DNA of 64,000 nt from Casuarina equisetifolia (Eukaryota; Streptophyta; Magnoliopsida; Fagales; Casuarinaceae), in contig CM052355.1 in assembly GCA_028551475.1 (NCBI GenBank), forward strand, positions 17,071,543 through 17,135,542, read 5' to 3'. The notes under the pieces are model-generated. The model was not told the origin of the DNA. It was given only the letters and a program-made list of their open reading frames with translations, and did not search any database. The first letter of the stretch is position 1. The number at the start of each line of letters is the position of its first letter. A program made the position numbers and the translations under genes. Shown in pieces: positions 38,474 through 48,935 of this stretch.

Positions 38474-38747
38474 TGTTGAAGATTGACAATTTTCTCTCTA
38501 TGATATATTTTTCCTATTTTGTAGGATCTCAATCTATTTTTCTTATTTTGTAGGATACTAGGGTTTCCTTGTATAAGCCTTACTTCTATTTATATGTAGC
38601 ATCTTAGGTTAAAATGTTTTCACAATAGCCGTACATCAAGGGTTCTTTTCTCTACGGCTTTTGTTTTCTCTTGTAATTAGTTTTGGTTTTGCTTGATCAA
38701 TAAACAAGCTTTTATTCCAAACATACAAGAGTTTACCAAATTCTTCA
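38474..38747 (+). repeat. 3' LTR of the copia element
   Basis: 274 bp. It matches the 5' LTR except for about eight substitutions and a 29-bp insertion at about 38526-38554. The insertion is a near-copy of the neighbouring TTTTTC(C/T)TATTTTGTAGGAT block, a small internal duplication. Confidence 0.95.
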
Positions 38748-38752
38748 CATTA

Positions 38753-39650
38753 AATGTATTTGGATGTACCTTCTTTATTTTTAACAAAATAATAAAGTTG
38801 CAATGATATGGATTGTGGCAATGAAAGTCCTAGATGGACAATGACATACATCCAAAATTACTTGATCGAAATACCTCATAGTAATTACACATCTCCAACT
38901 GAAACACACCGGAAGTAAGTTAAAATTTGTCAACCATTTGTATAGTTAGGTACGATACACTTCTTAACAATTGGGAGAGCAAAATGTGAAAGTGGAGTCG
39001 GAACAATTCTACTGGTGGATGGCTAAGATAAACATTCGAAGTTGCGATTTTTATTGCTCGGCACAATTTTGGCTCTAATTTGTTCTATTCATTTGCACAC
39101 ACTTTCGGTTAGGGAGGTGCCACCAGTTAAGATGATGCTAAGGCGGCTGTCAACGCACCTTAAGCAGCTGACAGGATCGTGGTTATGGTAAGATCGAGAG
39201 GTGCTGTCAGAAAACTGACAAAACAGAGCCCTGTGGGCTAACGCGGTTAGGCTGTTTTATGTATATCCCTATCTAGCTTACTGAAAACTCTGTTTTTCTT
39301 CTGAGGGTGCCGTCAGTATAAGTTGATGTTGAGGCTGCATCTTCAGGATCAGTGTTTCTAATGGACCTATTTCCCCAACCATCTTTCGTGTCTATATCCA
39401 AGACTCCTATGTTCCTTTTCTTTTCTTTTTTATTTTATATATTGAACACATCGATGGAAGACTTTGGCAAAACGTGTTCTTAGTAGTTGCGTGGTCTCAT
39501 TGTTCTTTCTCTTCCTTTTGGATGTCTAATTATGACTTCCGGTAAGGCAAGGCAAGCGAATAGATACCAGATACACCCGAGACAGATAAAGACGGATAAT
39601 ACTATTCAAGTTAAACTTCTGAAAGTTGCATGAATTGGGCAAGAACTTAG
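38753..39650. other. End of the satellite-like array and unassigned DNA
   Basis: 38753-38950 resumes the repeat unit interrupted by the copia insertion (AAATGTATTTGGATGTACC, then the AACTGAAACACACC block). From about 38950 I recognise nothing. Confidence 0.6.
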
Positions 39651-39974
39651 TGTTAGAAAACTCAATAATGTAAATTGGAATCCGAGTTTAGGCGAATATC
39701 TTCTATTCTCATAAGAATCACTGGCTCGATGAGAGAACTTAGGATTACGTCTTTTTGTAAAAAGTAACCTTATGCAATCCTAAGAATAACATGAATTTAT
39801 ACTATGAGCTAGAGGATAAGACCTAGTCTTAACCTTATGTGCAACTCAATAGGCTTACTTATTACGGTCCTATTTGGTTAACCACGACCTACATTAACTA
39901 GTCCATATTTTAGAACTCATGGACCAATTAAATATAGCCCACTTAAGTAAGCTTAATATAAAATTAAGCTAACA
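39651..39974. repeat. Candidate solo LTR
   Basis: A 324-bp segment begins TGTTAG and ends CTAACA, the perfect short inverted termini typical of LTRs. It is flanked by CTTAG (39646-39650) and TTTAG (39975-39979), matching at four of five positions as a decayed target-site duplication. No internal element sequence adjoins it. Confidence 0.5.
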
Positions 39975-41928
39975 TTTAGAAGCTCACAAGCACTTGGTCC
40001 ACCGAACATCAATTTCCAGCTTTGTATTATGTAGTAGTTGGAGAGTTTTGCACGTAACTTTTTTCTATTCTATTTCTGCAGTCACTGGGGTGTCTATAAC
40101 TTGGCTGGACCACCTTCAATTACGAAACGCAACTTGGTAGGCTTTTGTTGAACCATTTATACGACTACCGCTTCAATTACGAAACACAACCTAGCTCATA
40201 TTCAGCTCAACCATGTATATCAAGCTACTTAAGGTTTTTGGAAGCCTCAAAAGTCTAATACAAAGCTATTTTAAGGTTGAAGAGTCATCATTTTATTTAC
40301 TTTAGTTCAATAATCTTAGTCTTTAATGTAAAACATTTATCCTACCGATACTCCTAGGTACTCCAAAGGTTTAGACCATATTAAGTATTATTAAACTCGA
40401 GATTGTATAAAGTATAGTAGAGCAGATTTGTACTTTAATACCATGTTGAAAAATATAAATATTTAATTTAAAAGTTAATCTAAGAATAAAAAATATCCTT
40501 ATTTCATTTAAATTTTTCTTCAAAAATCTAATTTAAACTTTTGAAAACACTAGTCTCTACCTCATATTCCTTTTTCATATCCAAGATTACCAAATGTGAC
40601 CTTAGCTGCCACCATCCATCACTGCAATTTCCAAACTTTTCTCTACTCAAGAGTATATCACTGCAATTTTTTTTCCTAATCAAACCATGCTTTGCTAGGC
40701 GGATAAGCTTATGAACAAAATCTTATTATACTATTATTTCACCCGCGCCTGATTTCCTTCCAATATGGATACGATTGCAGAACTATTGTTCCAACTTTTC
40801 AATCCTAAATATTAAGAGTTTGTCCTTGGAGTCAAAAGGTCCAAATGTTTAACCTAAAAGCTAGCTTAAGAATTATATGGTTATTTATTTATTTATTTAA
40901 ATTTTATTTTTGAAAGTGAGATTCTTATTTTGAATATATTTTCTTACTTATTGAGTGACATTGAATTCAAGATTATACAACATGAAACATTTTCAACTTA
41001 GGCTCTAATATTAAATTAAAATGTCTAAAGACTTAATTCAAAAATTACTTCAAGACTTAAATTTTTTTTTTATTAAAAGATCTTATAATGTAGATCCTCT
41101 GCATAATTGGCACTTAGGTTACGTCTCTCTCTGTTGTGTCTTTTAGGCGAAACATCTCTCTCAGCCATCAGATTTTAGGAATCTTCCAATCGTGAACCGC
41201 CGGGGATTGCCTGATCCCAAGCTTTTTAAACAGTACAACCAAGCCCCACCTGGTCACACCGCAGCATCCTTTTGATGGCTAAACTTTACCTCCACGCAAA
41301 GTAACTGAAGGAGAAGGTATCAGCCTTGATTTGGAGCAGAGGAGGAACAGCAGAGCAGCACTTTGTTAAAGGCAGCACTGCGGTTTTCATTTTGGTCAAA
41401 TAATACTGGTTTTGCAATCAAAAGTTAAGCTTTTCTTGTGGTATAAGTTAGTTGGATGGAATGTATTGTGTTGGTTCTAAGGCATTGCTGAAACACTCCT
41501 CGGAACCGTTGTGTTTCTCGAGTATTTTGAGCCAATATCCGTTGTGTTTGAGTGTGTTGTAACAAAATTTTGGATCTACGTTTAACTACTCCCTTCCAAA
41601 GATGTATACTTCTCGAGTGTCTCGATTACCGAGTGAAACCAGAAACTTTGTTCCTCTGTTCTCTGTGTTTCCTCTGACTCTCAAATATCTTATTGCGGAT
41701 TGCTTGATTGAAGTTTAATCTAGCTCAAGTGGGATTGTTGTGTGATCTGAGAGTGAGACTTGGCCTTGTTTTAACACTAATTGCTAACTAACGGTGAGAG
41801 ATATCCAACAAATATTTCTCCTGTTGTAATTGGTGCTTTGCTCTGTACTTTAAAATAATACTTCTAGATCTCAGATTTTGATTCCAATTGTTGCCGAAAA
41901 CTTTCAGCACATGCATTCCAGATATCTT
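39975..41928. other. Intergenic DNA downstream of WAT1 gene B
   Basis: AT-rich with several short A/T runs. No ORF with a recognisable domain. The right end contains the 3' UTR of WAT1 gene B. Confidence 0.55.
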
Positions 41929-44443
41929 CTACACACCTTCGACTTTGTGACTTTCCAACAAAGGGGCCTTAACATCAGATGACGATTCCAAGTTGCCCAA
42001 GGAACTGTCCTCGCTCAATTTTCCTTCTTTTGCTTTTGCCCATACGACAGCATAAAACCCAATCGATATGATTACTGCTCCAACAACACTGCAACATGGA
42101 GAAGAAAAGAAGGCCAACGAATCATGGAGAAGTCAAAATACAAGGGAATTTCAGTAAGTAGTTGCTGAATCTTTCTTCTCGAGAACTCCAAGATTCTCGC
42201 TGGGAGGAAGAAGAAATCCATCCGTGCATGCCGTATGTGTATGGGTATGTGTGCGTGCCTGAAAGAGAGAGCTATATACCTCCCAAGATAGAGGGCGTCA
42301 CCAAGTAATATGACACCCATTGCAGCTGCAATGGCGATGGATAATGGCTTGAAGGTTGATACATACACAGGACCTTTAAAGTGCAAGCCCCATGTATGAA
42401 CAAGAGCGCTAGAGGATGAACCAACGAGTCCCTGATCAGAGAGAATTAATGTTAGGCAGTAGTAAAATCAGTTTAGAATTGTCCCACATTACCGAAGTGT
42501 AGGCTCGTAGAACAGTTTATATGTCAAAAAATGCTTCCCTTCCCTTGAACTAGATTTTTTTGGAAGGGTTAGACTTTCTAATAGGCATTAACAATAGGGC
42601 AGCTTTTATATGGCAAAGACTATGTTTCTTACCGAGTATATAACGGCCGCCAGGGTTATATCAGGCCTTAGTCTCCACGCATTTACGTTTCCTTCTGCTA
42701 AAAAGCATACTGGTGCAGCTATAATTGCCGCACACAGGTTGTATACGAAGACCACATTGAACTCCGCTGGATATTCTTTTATTATTTGGGTCTGTGAAAT
42801 GCCACAAAGTCACATTGTTCTTTTAATCTTCATTTCATATAGTTTTCCTGATCAAGATATGGTGACACTAAGAATCCAAAGAAGTTACTTACAAAGTACC
42901 TGAACGATATACCAGACAGAAATAAGAAGGTACTCCGCAGAAACTAAAAGGGCACCTATGACCCAATTCGTTTCTGACGAGCCCAGAGAATCAACAGAAA
43001 GGAACGGTGATTTAGATGTTGCTGGTATGAGTATTGGGCCCTTGTAGAGAACCACAACCAGTGCACCAGATATCGATACCAGAGTGCCCATGATTTTAGC
43101 CTGAGTTATTGAGCTTCTAAAAGCCAGCTTTTCCATCCTTTTTGAAGCAACCCATGAAGGTCAAGAGGAGAGACAAAAAAGAAACTTGGTGAGGCATCAA
43201 CTATTGTTTTATTGACGCAATGAATGATTAAATAGATGACAACATGAACGTAGGAGCAGTGAAATAGAATCATCATGCCCCTTTTTTCCCAACTTAAAAG
43301 GTGACTACATGGACCCAACTTTTTTGTGCCAATAAAAAAGCTCTAAGAACAAAGGATTCCATGGTTGCTCAAGCTTTTAATTCTGTGAAAAGTATCGCCT
43401 CTTGCTTTATCTTTATAATACCTCCAAACCTTTTTTAATTTGTAGACCCATGTCAGATACTTAATGACCAATGCCATGACGTTGGCCAGATATTAGTTCA
43501 TGGAATACGACATTTACTAATGGTCAATTCGGCTCCTCGCAACATAAGTCAAATTACAGAAGGGAAAAATACAAGTGCATGAATAAACAAATGCATTTTT
43601 TATTGCCCCTAGTCGCTTCATCGGTAGACGATATTTGTCTGTTGTAATCATTGTAAAAACTACTAACTATTCGTAATAATTAGTGGGGGCACAGGCCAAG
43701 AGACTTTGTAATGGCGGGGGTGTGCAGATACCAAAAGCAAAATAATAAACCTAGGTAAGAACTTCAAGGCAGGCATAAAATTAGGTGAAAGTTTAAGGCA
43801 TATGAAAATTAAGAAGATAAAAAACAATAACAACAAAAGAAAAACCTGAAAATGACAGCGAGTACGAAGGTAAAAGCCGGTGACAGGTTGCCGATGGCTG
43901 AAGCAAGAGTTGGTGAACTGTACTGTATACCTTTGAAGCCGCACAGCTGAGCTAAAACCCTGCCCTCCCCAAACACAAGGAATATAAACATGAAAAGAAA
44001 TACATGCTGTTGATTTCCCCCTATTTCAGCGACTCCAAATGACAAAATCAAATTGGGAAAACCTGTTGTATTCTATTTCCTACCCAATTACTCCAAGTAG
44101 GAAAATTTTGTAGAGGAGAGATAGCTTGAATGTAGGCAGCCCTGCTGTTCTGCGTGTATCCAGAAGCGTTGTTTCCAGATCTTCATTGGTATTCTTATAG
44201 AGCAGTAATAGTGTATGCTATAGGAGATAGGAGAGAAAGTGAAGAGACGTACCGGCGAAAGATGAAGGGGAAAGGGAGAAGAACGAGAGTAGCTATAGCG
44301 TAGGAATAGGCAACAAATACGTAGTAGCTCAGCCCTCGCGAAGCGGCCGCTTTGAATAAGGTGTATAAGCCCATGCCAGCGCACTCTACTCCTACCATGG
44401 CCGAAAATGGCAGAACCTCCTTGTAAAAGTAGCTCGGTGCCAT
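41929..44443 (-). CDS. WAT1-related protein (EamA/MtN21-type transporter), gene B of array
   Basis: Seven exons, high to low: 44443-44253, 44149-44084, 43959-43846, 43137-42900, 42791-42633, 42431-42280 and 42088-41929. Phases match gene A and close to 359 aa. Start at [16 protein letters not shown]. An in-frame upstream ATG would add a Cys/Glu/Arg-rich peptide encoded by a CT tract and is rejected. The two EamA repeats and about ten helices are intact ([70 protein letters not shown]). A hydrophilic acidic tail ends in [13 protein letters not shown]. Membrane carrier; the substrate is not predictable from sequence. Introns and exon sizes are conserved with the other three copies, pointing to tandem duplication. 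Confidence 0.94.
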
Positions 44444-44445
44444 GA

Positions 44446-44476
44446 CTCTCCCTCTCTCTCCCTCTCTCTCCCTCTC
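44446..44476. repeat. CT-rich tract in the 5' UTR of WAT1 gene B
   Basis: Repeated CTCTCTCC just upstream of the start codon (GA-rich in the sense strand). Genes C and D have a similar tract in the same place. Confidence 0.85.
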
Positions 44477-44529
44477 ACAGACACACACAGCGAGCTGTAT
44501 TGCTTTATGCAGCATCTTCTGCTTGCTTG

Positions 44530-44537
44530 TTTATAAA
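44530..44537 (-). promoter_or_regulatory. Candidate TATA box of WAT1 gene B
   Basis: The minus strand reads TTTATAAAC about 90 nt upstream of the ATG at 44443, a good match to the plant TATA consensus. Confidence 0.45.
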
Positions 44538-46280
44538 TTGAGTACGAAAGGGTCTGTATTTTTTAATCACGTCACTCTCTATATAACATCATTTGTTGAA
44601 TAGTGTGGTATAGTATAATCTGACTGAGCTTCCGAAAAACATTGCTTTTGTCTCTTCTATTGTTTTTTAGAAAGCTGATTCGTTGTCCGCATATTTGGCC
44701 ATAGAGGGATAAGAAACTTACTGAGATTAATAATTTTCACAGTCCCTAGCAAAACTAAGATGTTTGGAGAAGAGGTTTTCAGCCTTGTGCGTCAGATGTT
44801 ACTTTGACTGTTGTTTTTTTTTGTCTCTTTCTATTTTCTTATGAATTTACTTTTAATCATTAGCCTGAAAGTTCAACATGTTTTACCTCTCAAGAATATA
44901 GTGGTCACTGTGCGATCTCCGAGATTTTTAAGTAATCACTAAAAAATCTTATCCTTTTTTTTTTTTTTCTTTTTTCTCTTGGAGTTAAGGAAAAGGTCAG
45001 CAAAGTTGGTGTTTAGTGACGGATCAGATCATTTGTCTTTGCTTTCAGCCTTCTCTAGAATTAAGAAAAACTCATTGGAAAGATTCACAGCGGATTGGTC
45101 CCCTACTTCTATTCAATTCTCTGATTAGACCAATGTAAATGACATTTGATTTAGAATTCTGCATGTTCACCTTTTGTATTTGTAGTTTTTCCCCCCTCCG
45201 TTGTGGGTTTCATTGAAGAATTGTGAGGCGAAAGCAAGTTTTAGTGCCCGTGACCTTGCTGTTTTTGGTGGGATTTTTTTAAGTCCTGGCACTAACAATC
45301 GTTAAAGATAGGACCTTTTGAAGCCCGTCTCTGTAACCAAGTTGCATACAAACTAAGTTACATATGTCACTTGAATACGAGATACATATAATTCTTAATG
45401 GCTAAACACTTCATTGGTCAGCCAATTACTATCCTTGCACATTATGGACAATTTTATGTAGTCTGAAACTTACACCAAAAGCGAAAGGTAAAGGATTTGC
45501 TGCCCTATGCCCGGCCTGCAAGTTGGAGCTTGAATTAGTGGAGCACTTCCTTCCTTTGTGCCGTGAAACAACTTAAACCCTTGTTGAAGTAGGTTAGTGA
45601 AATGGATTTGTGAGAGAGTCAACAGTCTGTTTCTCATAGATGCTTTGGATATCCATGGGCGTCTGCTTTTTGGGATATTGTTGGTTATTCTAATACCAAT
45701 CAATCTCTTCACTTTGTGTGTTAAAAAGAGCTAAGAGATTGGGTGCATATAAAAAGAATTCATGAGGTTTTTCGAACCTCAAACGAAGAACTAACAAATC
45801 CTTCCCCCTGCCATCAAAAACTCAGCCAGTGGCTTAGACAGAGAAAGGTTGCCAAAAAAAGCTAGTGATTATATTCAATAAACTCACTGCATCATTCTGC
45901 TATTTCTGACAATCTTAAGCCACAAATAAAGATTATGGTGGAGAAAGTGAAAGGGTTACTCATTTCGTAAGCGTTGAGTAACTAGTGAAGGCAGATGCAT
46001 TTCAAATGGCAATAGCAGCTTTAATTCACGACAGAATACTCTAGCTCCATAGATGTACGAAAGTTCATGAGAAATTGGTCATTTGTTGGCATATTTCCTT
46101 CACCACACTGCACGCGTCGATTTATCACAAAATAGCAATAACAATATGTCCTCAAGCGAAGCAGGGAGTAGGCAATAACAATGTATCCTCAAGCGAAGCT
46201 TGGATCCAAGCAGTTTTTGTTCCTTGGAAATCCACGGTAATGTGACTTACCTGCAAGCAGAACAAGAAACCACCCAAGGC
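44538..46280. other. Intergenic DNA between WAT1 genes B and C
   Basis: No gene. Contains a small non-LTR remnant (45490-45720). 45720-46280 holds nothing recognisable. The segment from about 46300 is the start of the duplicated block shared with 54390 onward. Confidence 0.55.
45490..45720 (+). pseudogene. Non-LTR retrotransposon zf-RVT-like remnant
   Basis: The plus strand reads CPACKLELELVEHFLPLC, resembling the zinc-binding reverse transcriptase domain (CPxCxxxxEExxHLxxxC) of plant LINE elements, followed by a Trp-rich stretch with stops. Very short and decayed. Confidence 0.5.
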
Positions 46281-46501
46281 CGCTATTACCCTGCGGTGAA
46301 CTTAAAAGCGGGTCGGCTACTGGTGATGATAAGGGAGTGAAGGCAACTTCATTTTGCTTAATGCTATCCTTCGTCCAAGTTGGCTCCGTGCATTTTTATA
46401 TGAGAATTCGTAACTCGAACACTTGCTGATATTATACTTTCAGAAGAAAGGAAAGGAACGATCATTTTGGGACATGCGTTGATCATCTTTGTACTTCTTT
46501 T

Positions 46502-48935
46502 CTACTTGCCTTCAACTGTATATCTTTGCAACAAAGGAGTGTTATAATCTGATGAGGCCTCCAAGCTACCAAAGCCACAATCCTCACTCATTTCTTCCTT
46601 TCCTTTTTCTATTCCCCATATACAAGCGTAAAACCCAATTGATATCAAGACTGTTCCAACAACACTGCAAAATCAGGAAGAAAAAGAGGGAACGTGAACT
46701 ACGAAGTTAAACAAAGCCATATAACTAACAGCAGTTACTGCTTTTAAGTGAACTCAACCCCCAAGAATAATAGGGGAAAAAAAACAAGAGAATTCTATAC
46801 CTCCCAAGATACAGAGCATCACCAAGGAAGACGACACCCAAAGCAGTTGCTATGGCAATTGACAAGGGCCTGAAGCTTGCAACATATACAGGCCCCTTCA
46901 AGTGCAAGCCCCAAGTGTGGACACCAGTGCTGAAAGACGAAGCAAATCCCTGTTCAAAGAGAATTTTTCCGGTAAGACATTATGAATAGCCCGCCTTGTC
47001 GCAGTAGCCCAAAGTTTCTTACCCCGTATACAATGGAAACCAATGCTATATCAAGATGTAGTCTCCAAGCATTCAAGTTTCTTTCTGCAATTAAACATAG
47101 CGGTACGGATATAATTGTCCCAGACAAGTAGTACAAGAAGATCACAATTATCTCCGATGGATATAGTTTTATGACCTGGGTCTGTAAATGGCATAAAATT
47201 CCAATATTAGCACCTCTGAATACTTTACAGAGTAGTACCGCGTTTCACATATCAAGAAGTAGAAATGCGAATACAGAGAAGAAAGTACCTGAATAATGTA
47301 CCACATAGAATAAAGAAGGTACTCAAGGGTAAAAAGAAGGCCAGCTATGATCCTATTCATTTCTGATGACCCCAGATGAAAATAATGTGGAGGGGGCGGT
47401 GGTTGAGATGAGATCGATATTATCATGGGTCCCTCATAGAGAACAACTATCAATGCACCTGATATTGATACAATGGTGCCCATGATTTTTGCCTGAGTAC
47501 TTGAGCTCCTCAAAGCGAGCTTTTCCATCCTATTTGAAGCATCGAACAAAATGTTAGAACCAGAGACAATAGAATGTTCTAATGAGTAGCCACTAACAAA
47601 AGAATTTAACGATCTTGTTGATTAAAGATATAACAAGATGAGGTTATAGTTTGAAACTATAAATGTATGATGATCAACCGCAATCAGAAAAGAAAATGCA
47701 ACTTTGCGCCAGTTTTGGTCTTTGATTATCAGCTAAATTGATATTTATTCCCGTTAACAGATTGTCTAACACCACACAACGAAACATTACTAGACTTTCC
47801 CTGAATGTCAAGTTGAAATTAGTGTCTGTTTGAAATAGTATCCTAATTTTTGTTTGTAAATTCACCTAAGAGACAAGAGTAAACAAAGCGGGGATGGGAA
47901 GGCTTTATACACAGTTGCAGCATATGCAATGATGAAATTAGGGCACAATACCACACGTGTAGAAGAAGGAAAAGAATAATTGCTTGCACTATATTTTGTA
48001 AAATACTCCATTCTGTAATTCTTAGTAGTCACATATTGTCCAAAACACTGACTATGAAATGCCTATCGCGTTGCCTATTGTCATCTTAGTAATGCATCTT
48101 TATAACCAACAAAACAAATAAATCCTAGCAACAACAGTATATTGACATAGGAACAAAAATGGCTGCACAAAGAAGAAAAAGATAGAATACTTCCTAATGA
48201 CCTTCATAAAAAGGAGACTTCTTTAAACAACGAGAGATTTAACTATTCCTCTCCATTAGTCGTAGGCCAAAGCTAAAGAGATTCATTCAATAAAATACAA
48301 GCGATAAGAAAATAAACAGAAGTAAAAAGCAGAAACCAAAAAAAGAATTAGACAGAGAGAAGGAAAACCTAAAAAGGACCGCAAGGGCGAAAGTAAAGGC
48401 AGGTGTGAGGTTGCTCATGGCTGAAGCAAGAGAGGGCGAACTGTATTCTATGCCTTTGTAGCCACACATCTGACCCACAGACCTGCGCACGCGCAGCTGT
48501 TCAACCTCTGGAAATCAGGAAAAAAAAAAAAAAACCAGAGTTGCTGGTTGAGCGTTATTTTCTTACCCAAGCACTCCAAGTAGAAAAATTTTGAAGAGAA
48601 GAGACGGCGTCCATGGAGGAAGCCCGGTCGTCCTGAATACGTGAGACAATGTAAATAAATGACAAAAGAAGGGCAAAAGGACGTACTTTTTATAGGCTTT
48701 ATGAAGAATCTTTAAGATATAGACATTCAGGTCCAGAGACAGACCGGGAAAATATTAAGGCCAGGGGGAGAAGAACAATAACAGACAAGGCAAAAGTGTA
48801 AGCATTGAAGACGTATTTGCTCAATCCTTTTGAAGTGGCTGCTTTGAACAAGACATTGAAGATCACATTTGTGCACTCCACGGCAACCATTGCTGAAAAC
48901 GGCAGAACATCCTCGTAACAGTAGTTCCCTGACAT
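46502..48935 (-). CDS. WAT1-related protein (EamA/MtN21-type transporter), gene C of array
   Basis: Seven exons, high to low: 48935-48745, 48632-48567, 48482-48369, 47529-47289, 47181-47023, 46949-46801 and 46664-46502. Phases close to 360 aa. Start at [16 protein letters not shown]. Contains both EamA repeats ([71 protein letters not shown]) and ends [15 protein letters not shown]. Nearest relative in the window is gene D: the same MSGNY start, the same GFASSF exon 6 start that is one codon shorter than in A and B, and shared flanks. A proline run (QPPPPPH) in exon 4 lies in the loop after the third-repeat helix. Transport substrate unknown. Confidence 0.94.

Larger units (their letters stand above)
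33846..38747 (+). mobile_element. Ty1/copia LTR retrotransposon, full structure, inactive
   Basis: A 4.9-kb element with both LTRs (33846-34090 and 38474-38747), each starting TGTTGAAG and ending TTCTTCA. The 5-bp target-site duplication CATTA flanks it (33841-33845 and 38748-38752). The primer-binding site TGGTATCGAGAGCC follows the 5' LTR at 34091, resembling initiator tRNA-Met. A purine tract GAAAAGGGG precedes the 3' LTR. Domain order is gag zinc knuckles, protease, integrase, reverse transcriptase, RNase H, which is diagnostic for copia. Multiple stops and frameshifts disable it. It sits inside the AT-rich satellite-like array. Confidence 0.96.

Noticed and set aside
41100..41430. Possible exon-like segment with higher GC
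   Set aside because: No open frame or domain found on either strand. Likely spacer or UTR.
44444..44515. Upstream in-frame ATG for WAT1 gene B
   Set aside because: It would encode a Cys/Glu/Arg repeat from the CT tract. The other copies start at the position equivalent to 44443.
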